DNA from: Paraburkholderia polaris
GTDB lineage: Bacteria; Pseudomonadota; Gammaproteobacteria; Burkholderiales; Burkholderiaceae
DNA: 64,000 bases
Direction of reading: 5' to 3'
Assembly: GCF_012927345.1 (NCBI RefSeq)
Contig: NZ_JABBGJ010000007.1
Span: 1-64,000, forward strand
This document shows positions 17,410 through 26,043 of this stretch, in pieces; positions within the stretch are counted from its first letter, which is position 1, and every line of letters begins with the position of its first letter. Under the pieces are notes generated by a model. That model was not told the origin of the DNA. It was given only the letters and a program-made list of their open reading frames with translations, and did no database searches. The position numbers and the translations under genes are program-made.

Positions 17410-18807
17410 ATGAAAAAACTAGCAGCCCCACCCCTACGTCAAGCGTACGTTGCATCGCTGTGCCTGTTCCTCGCCGCCTGCGGAGGAGTAGACCAGCCGC
17501 AGCAGGAGGCCAGTGCGCCCGCCACCAGTGTTCCCGCCAGTGTGCCCCCCACCGTCCCGCCCACTGTCCCGCCGGTAGTCACCTATACGATTGGCGGCAC
17601 CGTCACCGGTCTTGGCAGCGGGTCGCTCGCCCTGCTCGACAACGGCGCCAACACGCTGACTCTGCAGGCCAATGGTCCTTTCACCTTCACCACGCCGGTC
17701 GCGTTCAACAACGCCTATTCAGTGACTGTCGGCACGCAGCCGCTGTGGCAGACCTGCTCGGTTGCAAACGGAAGCGGCACCGCCACGGCCAACGTGACGA
17801 ACGTGGCAATCTCGTGCGCGGCCGCCCAGGCCATGGTGTCGACGCTAGCCGGCTCCGGGACAGTCGGCTCGGCCAACGGCACCGGCACCGCTGCGACGTT
17901 CAATAAGCCGGAAGGCGTGGCAGTAGACGCAAGCGGCAACGTGTACGTGGGCGATCGATTCAACGATATGATCCGCATGATCACCCCGGCAGGGGTGGTG
18001 AGCACCTTGGCCGGTTCCTCCACGCCTGGCACGGCCAACGGCACCGGCACCGCCGCATCATTTGACATGCCGTCCGGCGTGGCGGTCGACGCGAGCGGCA
18101 ACGTCTACGTGGCCGATACCTACGGCAACAAGATCCGCAAGATCACGCCGGCAGGCGTGGTGAGCACCCTCGCCGGCTCCGGGACAGTGGGTTCGGCCGA
18201 CGGCACCGGCACCGCCGCGTCGTTCGACGAGCCGTACGGCGTGGCGGTCGACGCGAGCGGCAACGTCTACGTCGCCGATACCTACGGCAACAAGATCCGC
18301 AAGGTCACACCGGCTGGGGTGGTAAGCACCGTGGCCGGCTCTGGGACGGCTGGCTCGGCCAACGGCACCGGCACCGCCGCGTCGTTCAACAAGCCGTTCG
18401 ACGTGGCGGTCGACGCGAGCGGCAATCTCTACGTGGCCGATGGCGACAACAACGAAATCCGCATGATCACGCAGGCAGGAGTGGTGAGCACCCTGGCCGG
18501 CTCCGGGACGGCTGGCTCGGCCAACGGCACCGGCACTGCCGCGTCGTTCAACCAGCCGTTCGGCGTGGCGGTCGATGCGAGCGGCAACGTCTATGTGGGC
18601 GATGCGAGCAGCAACGAAATCCGCATGATCACACCGGCGGGCGTGGTAAGCACCCTGGCTGGCTCCGGGACGGCCGGTTCGGCCAACGGCACGGGCACGG
18701 CCGCGTCGTTCAACTCCCCGACTCACGTTGCAGTCGATGCAGGCGGGAACGTCTACGTGGGCGATTGGGCCAACAGTGAGATCCGCAAGATCTCACCCGC
18801 GCCGTAA
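17410..18807 (+). CDS. NHL-repeat lipoprotein (six-bladed beta-propeller)
   Basis: Secreted lipoprotein of 465 residues. The ATG at 17410 gives a lipoprotein signal peptide with lipobox FLAAC (lipidated Cys24); in-frame ATGs upstream would displace it. A proline-rich linker (VPPTVPPTVPP, residues 44-57) and a beta-rich domain (about 60-140) precede six nearly identical 54-residue NHL units (residues 144 to the end), each of the form STLAGSGTxGSANGTGTAAS then VAVDASGNVYV and EIRMITPAGVV. Six units would close one propeller. Such proteins usually bind proteins or ligands at the cell surface; no catalytic motif is evident. The high similarity between units suggests recent duplication. Confidence 0.85.
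   Translation: MKKLAAPPLRQAYVASLCLFLAACGGVDQPQQEASAPATSVPASVPPTVPPTVPPVVTYTIGGTVTGLGSGSLALLDNGANTLTLQANGPFTFTTPVAFNNAYSVTVGTQPLWQTCSVANGSGTATANVTNVAISCAAAQAMVSTLAGSGTVGSANGTGTAATFNKPEGVAVDASGNVYVGDRFNDMIRMITPAGVVSTLAGSSTPGTANGTGTAASFDMPSGVAVDASGNVYVADTYGNKIRKITPAGVVSTLAGSGTVGSADGTGTAASFDEPYGVAVDASGNVYVADTYGNKIRKVTPAGVVSTVAGSGTAGSANGTGTAASFNKPFDVAVDASGNLYVADGDNNEIRMITQAGVVSTLAGSGTAGSANGTGTAASFNQPFGVAVDASGNVYVGDASSNEIRMITPAGVVSTLAGSGTAGSANGTGTAASFNSPTHVAVDAGGNVYVGDWANSEIRKISPAP
17839..18807 (+). repeat. six tandem 162-bp repeats encoding NHL blades
   Basis: Each unit is 162 bp (54 codons), starting at the serine codon of STLAG at 17839; the sixth is two codons short and ends with the stop. Units are highly similar at DNA level (shared blocks such as GTGGCGGTCGACGCGAGCGG and AACGGCACCGGCACCGCCGC), so unit gain or loss by recombination or slippage is possible. 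Confidence 0.9.
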
Positions 18808-19182
18808 GCCAGAACCACAGACGCAGTGCCGACGCTCGTGTGCATTGGCACTGCTCCGGTTTCAGTGCATGTAGTAGCGCAGCCTGGATCGAGACGTGCC
18901 GGATTTTTGCCAATCCCGGTCAAACCTTGAGACAGAGTGTGAGGACACGTTCTTCAATGTGACCGCGGGGACCTGGCTGGCAGAAAAAAAGTGCTGTGAA
19001 AGACCGCTGGCCCCTTGAAAGCTGCCGTTGGGGTGGTGCTGGGCCGAAAGAGCGAAATCGGTCGAACTGAGCCGGTCACGGTCGGACCGGGTGCGGCTGG
19101 AACCAGCCGGTCGACATCGGTATAAGATCATTGACAATGCACAACAACCCCTCTTTGACGCCGCAGCTAATGCATAACAGAC
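18808..19182. other. intergenic region, 375 bp, with a hairpin
   Basis: No gene seen. A perfect 8-bp stem, GCAGTGCC (18823-18830) with GGCACTGC (18847-18854) and a 16-nt loop, lies 16 bases after the NHL gene and may terminate it, though without a T-run. The rest is visibly less GC-rich than the neighbouring genes. Confidence 0.45.
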
Positions 19183-19914
19183 ATGGATGAATCGACGCAG
19201 TCCATCGGCCGTGTATCGTACTCCGAGTTTGCAGAACGCTACGCAGCTGCCGTTACGACAAAGCCGCACAATGCGCTCTACGAACGCCCCGCGACGATGT
19301 CGCTTCTTGGCGATGTCAACGGATTGCAAGTTCTCGATGCGGGATGTGGACCGGGCATTTGCAGCGAAAATCTCGCGCGAAAAGGCGCAACTGTTCACGC
19401 GTTCGATGTAACACCACAGATGGTCGAACTTGCACGTCATCGATGTGCCGAACTTCCGGTAGAAGTGGTGACAGGCGACCTTGCTTCTCCCCTCGATTGG
19501 CTTCCCGCCGAATCGTTCGACAAGATCTTGTGTTCGCTAGCCTTCGACTATGTGGAAGACCTTAAACCGGTTTTTAGCGAGTTTCGACGAGTCGCGCGAC
19601 ACGGAGCGACGTTGGTGTTTTCTATGGCGCACCCTATGCGCGACTGGATGGATGAACGAACTCGTGGCGAGGGGACATACTTCACGACCTCTCGCTTCGG
19701 ATTATATTGGTCAGGCTTCGGCGAGCCGAAACCATACGTACAAGCGTACCGTCGGCCTCTTTCTGACATTCTCAATGGGTTGACTGAAAGCGGCTGGCTA
19801 TTGGATCGCTTCGTCGAGCCTCAGCCGCTCGCCGAGATGCAAGGGGTGTCGGAACGTCTGCACGCGGAGCTATCACAGGCCCCTGCATTCATTTGTGTGC
19901 GTGCCCGCTGCTAG
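19183..19914 (+). CDS. class I SAM-dependent methyltransferase
   Basis: Cytoplasmic methyltransferase of 243 residues (methyltransf_11/25 type). Motif I, VLDAGCGPG, is at residues 50-58. The acidic end of strand 2 is in HAFDVTPQMVELAR, and motif post-II, VTGDLASPLDW, and DKILCSLAFDYVED follow in the usual order. The C-terminal part (YWSGFGEPKPYVQAYRRPL) resembles small-molecule methyltransferases. The substrate is unknown. It is a single gene with no partner, at the edge of an accessory stretch with lower GC and gene remnants. Confidence 0.82.
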   Translation: MDESTQSIGRVSYSEFAERYAAAVTTKPHNALYERPATMSLLGDVNGLQVLDAGCGPGICSENLARKGATVHAFDVTPQMVELARHRCAELPVEVVTGDLASPLDWLPAESFDKILCSLAFDYVEDLKPVFSEFRRVARHGATLVFSMAHPMRDWMDERTRGEGTYFTTSRFGLYWSGFGEPKPYVQAYRRPLSDILNGLTESGWLLDRFVEPQPLAEMQGVSERLHAELSQAPAFICVRARC

Positions 19915-20223
19915 CAACCACGCGCGCATCGGACAGATTCCGGCCAAACACCGGCCATTGAAGGTTGTGGCAGGAATCCGCGACAATCAATTAAGTATCG
20001 ATACGGGGAGCGTCGAAAATGTTGATTGCCTTCGGAGGACTAGCGGAGACCGGAAACACGACAGTAGCCCAAATGAGCTGCGTATGCCTATTGCGTGAGC
20101 CGACACACGGCCGTCGTTAAATTCGATCACACGATCTGTCTGCCAAATCGGTTTAGATCGCTGCGACTCTGGGCCGTGTGGTAGAAATTCGTTTGCCCTT
20201 CGATCGAGAACGGGAGCCATCGC
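19915..20223. other. intergenic region, 309 bp, with a degenerate P-loop stub
   Basis: No intact gene. It contains a 33-codon open frame (20019-20120) resembling the start of a P-loop kinase, listed separately. Nothing else is interpretable. Confidence 0.5.
20019..20120 (+). pseudogene. degenerate start of an AAA/P-loop kinase gene
   Basis: The ATG at 20019, preceded by GGGGAG, opens MLIAFGGLAETGNTTVAQ, which matches the beginning of small AAA-family kinases (MLIAFGGLxGTGKTTIA). The Walker A Gly-Lys-Thr has become Gly-Asn-Thr, so the phosphate-binding Lys is lost, and the frame stops after 33 codons. I see no remainder of the gene downstream. It is short enough that chance resemblance cannot be excluded. 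Confidence 0.45.
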
Positions 20224-20769
20224 ATGGATGCGGATATTCGAGAGGTCTTGCGCCAATTCGGCACGGATGAAGTTGACCATTTCGGGCGGCCGCTGACGGA
20301 GCATCTCATGGAAACGAGCCGATGGCTTCAAAAATGGGGCAACCCGATGACCCTATCGCTTGCAGGAGCCTTTCACAGCATCTATGGCACAGAGGAGTTC
20401 AGGCAGAAGACACTACCTCTTGACCGGCGATCTGACGTTCGTGCTGTGATTGGAGCGGAAGCCGAAGCGCTGGCATATCTCTTTTGTTTCGCAAATCGAC
20501 ATTCGCTATTCGAACAAGCGGATGCGGGTCCGTTTGAAATCCCGCTGCCTTCACTGGGATATTCGACCGAAGTCAGCACGGAAACCTATACAGCGCTGAT
20601 CGAGCTTGAAGCGGCAAACATTATCGATCAGGCGCTGCACCAACCCAATGCTCCCGCGCGGGCAGGACCGTTCTGGCTGGCACGATTCGATTTTAAGGCG
20701 GCGTTTCTTTCCGAGGGAGCCAAGGTCGATTGCAGACAGGTGCTCGGGTCACTTGGGCCGACTGTATGA
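20224..20769 (+). CDS. DUF6817 domain protein (HD-like fold, function unknown)
   Basis: Protein of 181 residues. HFGRPLTEHLMETSRWLQKW, followed by LAGAFHSIYGTEEF near residue 45, matches the DUF6817 pattern H-x5-H(L)-x-x-T ... LAGLFHSVYGT, where conserved His and Asp/His residues suggest an HD-like metal site. It has GGGAG upstream of the ATG at 20224. Family members occur next to oxygenases and in biosynthetic clusters, but no reaction is established that I know of. Here it is flanked by a kinase stub and a broken acetyltransferase, so it may be a surviving cargo gene of an acquired segment. Confidence 0.6.
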   Translation: MDADIREVLRQFGTDEVDHFGRPLTEHLMETSRWLQKWGNPMTLSLAGAFHSIYGTEEFRQKTLPLDRRSDVRAVIGAEAEALAYLFCFANRHSLFEQADAGPFEIPLPSLGYSTEVSTETYTALIELEAANIIDQALHQPNAPARAGPFWLARFDFKAAFLSEGAKVDCRQVLGSLGPTV

Positions 20770-20850
20770 TCGTTTGCGGTCAGCCTGCATAGTTGACAAT
20801 CGATCGTCGTTTCGCGGACGATTTGGACGCGCGAAGGAGAAACTCAAGGC

Positions 20851-21230
20851 ATGTCGGACGTAACGCCTGAGCGCAACGCTCGCCTCTGGAAACGAACCAT
20901 ATCGGCCGACTCCGGAGCCGGCCCGCCATTGCTCAACTTACGTAACGTAACGATGGCAGACATTCCCGCGTTGGGGGCACTCTTTTCTGATGCCTTCATC
21001 CGGACGATCGATGACGCGAACCAAACTAAAGCTCATATGTCGCAAAAGCAACGGCAATCGTTGGAGGGCGATACGGAGAATGGATCCCTACTGCATCTTG
21101 GGCCATTGAGGACGGTGGGGCACTTCGGTCCGCGTGTCTTGTATGCGACACAGGCCCGCATCCGAGCGACTCTTCAGGAGTCACGGGTTCTTGCCTGAAT
21201 TCGGTTGATCGTGATCTTCCAAACGGTTGA
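20851..21230 (+). pseudogene. frameshifted, truncated GNAT acetyltransferase
   Basis: The frame from ATG 20851 reads LRNVTMADIPALGALFSDAF then TIDDANQTKA, the usual N-terminal part of GNAT acetyltransferases. Resemblance then jumps to another frame at about 21033: YVAKATAIVGGRYGEWIPTA and SWAIEDGGALRSACLVCD, continuing to a stop at 21228-21230. The acetyl-CoA-binding loop (R/Q-x-x-G-x-G/A) is absent. One frameshift plus loss of the C-terminal half makes this a pseudogene. A sequencing error could explain the shift but not the missing half. Confidence 0.65.
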
Positions 21231-21294
21231 CGAAAACCGAACGAAAGCGTTGTCCTTTATTGACGGCCTTGTTTGCGCATCGGAGCCGACGTGA

Positions 21295-22266
21295 ATGGGT
21301 ATTCTCGCGACTATCGCAATGGCTGCAACTATCCGAGCAGGAATCCCGCCACAGTTGGTGCGGGCGGACATCGACGCGCCGGGTCCGGCAGGGCCCTTGC
21401 GAGGCACGCTGCTATCGCCTGCTGCTCATGACGTGCCGGTGGTTCTGATCGTACCGGGTTCGGGCCCAACCGACCGGAACGGCAACGGGCCAAATGGTCT
21501 TCGGGCTTCGACGTACCGGCTGCTCGCCGACGGACTTCTAAATCGTGGCATTGCGTCGGTTCGAATCGACAAAAGGGGCATGTACGGTAGTGCGTCGGCG
21601 ATACCTGATGCAGATGACGTCACACTCGACGACTACGCGGCGGACGTGCATTCGTGGGTGGCGACTATCCGAAAACGCACAGGTGCTTCCTGCGTATGGG
21701 TGTTGGGCCATAGCGAGGGCGGATTGGTGGCGCTGGTGGCCGCACAGCACGCGGCCAACATCTGCGGTCTGATCCTGGTATCCACAGCAGGACGCCCGCT
21801 CGGACAGGTATTGAGGGAACAACTGCAATCAAACCCTGCAAACGCTTCTATCCTGGATAACGCGATGTCGGTACTCGAAGCCCTCAAGGCTGGGCAAACG
21901 GTAGACGCGACGAAGATCGAACCTGCACTGATGCCATTGTTCAGGCCGCAAGTGCAGCGCTTTCTTATGAGTGAATTAGCAGTTGATCCGGCTAGCCTTC
22001 TGGCAGGTTACACAAAGCCGGTGCTCATCGTGCAGGGATTGCTGGATCTTCAGGTCGCCCCCCAGGATGCGCAACTGCTAAAGCATGCAAATCCCCATGC
22101 CGAACTCGTGCTTGTCGCCGGCGCCAATCATGTCCTCAAAGCGGTACGCACTCGGGACCGGAAAGATAACCTCGCCGCTTACTCGGACCCAGATCGTCCC
22201 CTGGCCGATCACGTCGTCGAAGTGATTTCGACTTTCGTGCAGAACTCGGCGGCGGGTCGACGTTAG
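21295..22266 (+). CDS. alpha/beta hydrolase, serine aminopeptidase (S33)-like
   Basis: Hydrolase of 323 residues. The nucleophile elbow is GHSEGG near residue 138; the acid is probably Asp in GLLDLQVAP near 249 and the His in GANHVLK near 278. PGSGPTDRNGNG near residue 53 is the oxyanion-hole block typical of YqiA/BAAT-like peptidase_S9/S33 hydrolases. The N-terminal MGILATIAMAATIRAG looks like a weak or truncated signal peptide, so export is uncertain. GGAG sits about nine bases before the ATG. It ends next to one copy of the 90-bp repeat. Confidence 0.8.
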   Translation: MGILATIAMAATIRAGIPPQLVRADIDAPGPAGPLRGTLLSPAAHDVPVVLIVPGSGPTDRNGNGPNGLRASTYRLLADGLLNRGIASVRIDKRGMYGSASAIPDADDVTLDDYAADVHSWVATIRKRTGASCVWVLGHSEGGLVALVAAQHAANICGLILVSTAGRPLGQVLREQLQSNPANASILDNAMSVLEALKAGQTVDATKIEPALMPLFRPQVQRFLMSELAVDPASLLAGYTKPVLIVQGLLDLQVAPQDAQLLKHANPHAELVLVAGANHVLKAVRTRDRKDNLAAYSDPDRPLADHVVEVISTFVQNSAAGRR

Positions 22267-22317
22267 ATTCGATCGAATTGTTTGCCGAAGCCTTCTTGGA
22301 CTGCTTGATAAGCCCTC

Positions 22318-22406
22318 CGCCAGCACGGTTGTGAAGGTGCATTGCGGCATTCGCGGCGGCTCTTGCGATGAATGCACCTTGTCTTGACGCGTCATTCCCG
22401 AGGGTG
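22318..22406. repeat. dispersed intergenic repeat, copy A (89 bp)
   Basis: Matches copy B (34965-35059): the first 25 and last 21 bases are identical, with a diverged middle that differs by six bases in length. Inside copy A, GGTGCATT (22337-22344) and AATGCACC pair around an inner CATTCGC/GCGATG stem, so it can fold into a long hairpin. It overlaps the last 15 bases of the CBS gene. The orientation is the same as copy B on the + strand. Confidence 0.8.
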
Positions 22407-23141
22407 GTCCTCGCGGTCGATCTCCCCAGCGGCCTGTTCCCAGAACTGCACATCCCGGCCCTCCGGCGTACCCGCGCGCTCCCACACCTCACGGGCGCGG
22501 CGTAGTATCCGGGCCTCTCTCTCTGAGGTCGGCTCGCGTTCTTCAACCGTTGCACCCTCCGCATCGACACGGACACTCGTCACGTCATATCCGTCCGCGA
22601 GCTGGTGCCACACCGTGACCTTGTTCAGCTGTTCGAACTGACAGATCGCCGTCGAGATCGCCTCCGCCTTGGTGCCCTGGGCGACCGAAATGCGCATCAA
22701 TTCACTGTGATGCGGGTGACCGCTGTGGTCAGTGAATGTCTTATGAAAGATCACTTCATAAGGACGTCGCTGGGAGGTGCCACCGCCCACGTCAGACAGG
22801 GAAATGACGCCTACCAGGTGCCGGTTCCCACGGTCGAGGACCGCCAGACGATGTACATGATTCTGGTTCATGATGGTGGCGGCATGTTCGATCGGATCAT
22901 CATCGAAGCAGAAAAGTACCTCGGCCGACATCGCTTCGCGCACGGTCATCTGACTGACGTTTCGTGCGTCCGCGACGCCGCGCATCGTGATATCGCGGTC
23001 CGTGAGCATCCCGATCACGCGCGTGTCCTGGCACACCGGGAGCGCGCCAATGTTTTCGTTCTTCAGCTTGCGGGCTGCTGTGTCGAGCGTTTCCTCCGCC
23101 TGAACGCGGACCGGCTCTTTCATCATGTCTTTGACTAGCAT
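22392..23141 (-). CDS. CBS-domain protein with C-terminal DUF2934
   Basis: Cytoplasmic protein of 249 residues. Two CBS motifs form a Bateman module (about 1-58, MLVKDMMKEPVRVQAEET and IGMLTDRDITMRG; and 68-122, VREAMSAEVLFCFDD and HLVGVISLSDV). Such modules usually bind adenine nucleotides. A middle region (about 145-195) is unassigned. The C-terminus, REARILRRAREVWERAG to FWEQAAGEID, fits the DUF2934 helical domain. The combination is common in Burkholderiales stress loci; its partner is unknown. Its 3' end lies within the 90-bp repeat copy A. Confidence 0.85.
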   Translation of the reverse strand: MLVKDMMKEPVRVQAEETLDTAARKLKNENIGALPVCQDTRVIGMLTDRDITMRGVADARNVSQMTVREAMSAEVLFCFDDDPIEHAATIMNQNHVHRLAVLDRGNRHLVGVISLSDVGGGTSQRRPYEVIFHKTFTDHSGHPHHSELMRISVAQGTKAEAISTAICQFEQLNKVTVWHQLADGYDVTSVRVDAEGATVEEREPTSEREARILRRAREVWERAGTPEGRDVQFWEQAAGEIDREDHPRE

Positions 23142-23390
23142 AGCGTTGCTCCTGGTACGGGTGCCTTGAGAGGGTGCGCCCGCGCAACGCGGTTAGCAGT
23201 AGATCTCAGACCTCACGAATGCGGTTCTGTAAACCCGGAGATACCAAACTCCGGGATGGTCAACGTTTCAGACTACGCCGAAGCGGACGCAAATGCGGTC
23301 CGATAGCGTACAGAGACGCGAACGCTGGCCCGATCAGCGTCATACAGGAGCTTCGCAGCAGCGATGTGTTCGATCGCGAATTTCACGAGC

Positions 23391-24521
23391 TCAGTGGAGC
23401 GTTTTCAGTTGCGACCACAAGCGGTTTTCAAGGCGCACGATTTCAACCGACGTCGGCTTCATCAGCGTCATCTTCTTGAGGACGTCGTCCGGCGGGTACA
23501 CCGTCGGATCCTGTGCGACGGCAGGCGTAACAAACTGGCGCGCCGCGTGGTTCGCCGTCGGATAGAACACCTCATTGGTGATCGCCGCGTTAACCTTCGG
23601 GTCCTCGATATAGTTGATCCACCTGAGCGCCGCTTGCGGGTGCGGTGCGTCTTTCGGGATCGCCATCACATCGAACGCCAGCAGGCCGCCTTCCTTTGCA
23701 TTCGAGAACCTGATGTCATACGAACGTTTGGCTTCGGCGCTGCGCCGGCGCGCTATGCCGACGTCGCCGGCAAAACCGATCGCCACGCAGACGTCATTGT
23801 TCGCGAGGTCGTTGATGTAGCCGGACGAGTTGAACTCAGTGATGTATGGGCGCACCTTCTTCAACATCTCGAACGCGGCCTGATAATCGGCCGGGTTGGT
23901 GCTGTTCGGGTCCTTGTGCAGGTACTGTAGCGCCGCGGCAAACACGTCGACCGACTCGTCGAGGAATGAGACACCGCAACCCTTGAGCTTTGAGAGGTTA
24001 GCCGGATCGAACACCAGCGCCCAGCTGTCGATCGGCGCATTCGCACCGAGCGCCTTCTGCACCGCCTGCACGTTGTAACCGATGCCGGTGACAGCGAACG
24101 CCCAGGGCACACCGTACTGATTGCCCGGGTCGGCGCCTGCGACCATCTGCATGAGCACAGGGCTGAGATTCTTCAGGTTCGGCAGTTGCGATTTGTCGAG
24201 CTTCTGATACACGCCGGCCTGAATCTGCCTGGCCATGTAGTTCGACGTCGGCACCACGATGTCGTAGCCAGAACTGCCCGCTAGCAGCTTGGCCTGCAGC
24301 GTGTCATTGCTGTCGTAGTTGTCGTACCGCACGTGAATGCCGGTTTGTTTCTCGAAGGTCGGCACCGTATCCTTCGCGATGTAGTCCGACCAGTTATACA
24401 CGTTCAGTTCGGCGTCCGCGGCACGGGCGGCGGGCGCTGTCCATACCAGGAGGGTCGCCGCAATATAAGCGCCGGCGACGACCGCGCGGCGCAGACGAGT
24501 TGCAGGATGACAAGCGCGCAT
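23391..24521 (-). CDS. polyamine (putrescine-type) ABC transporter substrate-binding protein, copy 1
   Basis: Periplasmic binding protein of the PotF/SpuD family, 376 residues, with a signal peptide ending near PAARA. Family blocks are LNVYNWSDYIAKDTV, YDSNDTLQAKLLAGSSGYDI, KDPNSTNPADYQAAFEML and INDLANNDVCVAIGFAGDV. The ligand-contact Asp of GDV and the Asp of AFDVMAIP are kept, while the aromatic before AGDV is Phe instead of the Trp of E. coli PotF. AAGGAAAA supports the ATG at 24521. It is co-oriented with, and 63 bp downstream of, a PuuB-like oxidase gene. No permease or ATPase genes are nearby, so it must share a transporter encoded elsewhere or act as a sensor. Confidence 0.9.
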   Translation of the reverse strand: MRACHPATRLRRAVVAGAYIAATLLVWTAPAARAADAELNVYNWSDYIAKDTVPTFEKQTGIHVRYDNYDSNDTLQAKLLAGSSGYDIVVPTSNYMARQIQAGVYQKLDKSQLPNLKNLSPVLMQMVAGADPGNQYGVPWAFAVTGIGYNVQAVQKALGANAPIDSWALVFDPANLSKLKGCGVSFLDESVDVFAAALQYLHKDPNSTNPADYQAAFEMLKKVRPYITEFNSSGYINDLANNDVCVAIGFAGDVGIARRRSAEAKRSYDIRFSNAKEGGLLAFDVMAIPKDAPHPQAALRWINYIEDPKVNAAITNEVFYPTANHAARQFVTPAVAQDPTVYPPDDVLKKMTLMKPTSVEIVRLENRLWSQLKTLH

Positions 24522-24584
24522 GATGTTTTCCTTGCGTGTGATGTTGCGAAAATCTCAGTGGTTTTGCGGATGCAGCATTCGCTC

Positions 24585-25889
24585 TCAGGACTCGGTTCTT
24601 GCCTGAAGCGCTTCGTATCGCAGACGTATCGAGGCACCGATGTCGAAGAACGGCCGAGGTGGAAGCCAGCCAGGTTTCGCGTTGTCAAGGACTGAAGCCA
24701 GCAACGCTGACTGGCCTCCCGACGCCATTTCGGCCAGCAGTCGTCCCCACAGCGTGCCGCGCGCTACCCCGGAGCCGTTGCATCCGGCAGCGGAATAAAC
24801 GCCCTCTGCCAGTTTTCCGAAACGTGGCTCGCCTGATCTCGTGGCGCTCAGGTGGCCAGTCCAGGTAAATTGCAGATGCTCGTCCGTGATCCAGGGGAAC
24901 CGGCGTTGCAACCCGCGCAAGTGTTTGGCCCGGCGCGCCACCAGGGAATGGCCGGTCAGGTCGCGCTGGCGATATTCCACTGTGTTACGAATCAGCAGCC
25001 GCTTGTCCGGCGTCAGGCGTAACGTGGCACCGGCAGGACGAGTTGAGAGTACGCCCCAGGGCGCCGCACTCCCCAGGCGGCCATATTCGTCGTCGTTCAG
25101 CGGACGGCTAAGCGACGCACTGAGCTCAAGGGGGAAGACCGTACTGTCCGCCAGCCCTATCCTTGATAGAAATGCACCGACACAGGCAATCACCTGGCCC
25201 GCCTCGATGTGTCCATTGATGGACCGCGCGCGAATACCGCCTTGGCTCAAACGCTCAAGACCGGTGATGTCAGTATTTTCGTAGACCGAAACATTGGCGG
25301 GCAACGCATCCAGCAACCCCTTCGCATACTTCGCCGGCTGCAATAGCCCGTTCCCGCCCCGACACCATATCCCCGCCCGGTAGAACGGTGAGCCCAGTCG
25401 TTGCGACAACACCTCACCCTCCAGCAGTTCGGCGGCCGCACCCGCTTCACGCAGGGTTTGCACCTGGAGGTCCGCCTCCTCAAGTTTGGCCGGGTCGTGG
25501 ACAGCGAAGAGATAACCGGCATCGCTCAGATCACACTCGATGCCGAAGCTCGCCACACGCCGGCGAACCTCTTCGCTGGCGGCTTTGCCAATGGCGCTCG
25601 AGACGTGATACTGGGTATTCAGTTGCCGACCGGTGAGCTCATCGGGCGCAGGCCGCTCATAGGCGACCACGAAACCTGAGTTTCGCGCCGAAGCGCCTTG
25701 AGCGGCGCGCTGACGATCGACCACGATGATGCGCGACTGCGGATGCAGTTCGGCGAGCGTATGCGCTGCCGACAATCCCGTGAAGCCTCCACCGATCACC
25801 AGCCAATCCGCTTTCTGCGGTCCCTTCAGGGTCGCTGCGGGCGGTGAGACGCCGGCTTGAGCGATCCAGCCACAGATATTTTTGACCAC
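24585..25889 (-). CDS. FAD-dependent oxidoreductase, gamma-glutamylputrescine oxidase-like
   Basis: DAO-superfamily flavoenzyme, 434 residues, resembling PuuB: N-terminal GWIAQAGVSPPAATLKGPQ, then the FAD fold LVIGGGFTGLSAAHTLAE near residue 30, GASARNSGFV near 66, and the C-terminal AAGCNGSGVARGTLWG FAD block. PuuB oxidises gamma-glutamyl-putrescine or related amines to aldehydes, ammonia and peroxide. The start is GTG at 25889 with GGGGA upstream. It is first in a two-gene operon with the polyamine-binding protein and divergent from a LysR gene, which supports an amine substrate. No glutamylpolyamine synthetase is present in the window. Confidence 0.85.
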   Translation of the reverse strand: MVKNICGWIAQAGVSPPAATLKGPQKADWLVIGGGFTGLSAAHTLAELHPQSRIIVVDRQRAAQGASARNSGFVVAYERPAPDELTGRQLNTQYHVSSAIGKAASEEVRRRVASFGIECDLSDAGYLFAVHDPAKLEEADLQVQTLREAGAAAELLEGEVLSQRLGSPFYRAGIWCRGGNGLLQPAKYAKGLLDALPANVSVYENTDITGLERLSQGGIRARSINGHIEAGQVIACVGAFLSRIGLADSTVFPLELSASLSRPLNDDEYGRLGSAAPWGVLSTRPAGATLRLTPDKRLLIRNTVEYRQRDLTGHSLVARRAKHLRGLQRRFPWITDEHLQFTWTGHLSATRSGEPRFGKLAEGVYSAAGCNGSGVARGTLWGRLLAEMASGGQSALLASVLDNAKPGWLPPRPFFDIGASIRLRYEALQARTES

Positions 25890-25943
25890 AATCGTGTCCC
25901 CTCAGTATTACGGATAACCAAGGCGGTCGAAAGTATGAATAAT

Positions 25944-25953
25944 TAGCATGCTA
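25944..25953. promoter_or_regulatory. palindrome between the oxidase and LysR genes
   Basis: TAGCATGCTA is a perfect 10-bp palindrome in an A/T-rich patch, 55 bases upstream of the oxidase start and 90 upstream of the LysR start. It could be part of a LysR operator. Position and symmetry are the only evidence. Confidence 0.25.
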
Positions 25954-26043
25954 GATCGACACTGCCTTCGCTTGAGTGTCAATATATTGGGACCTGGATG
26001 CGTTATCCAGCGCTATAAATTCATTGGAGCATTCAGAAAACGC

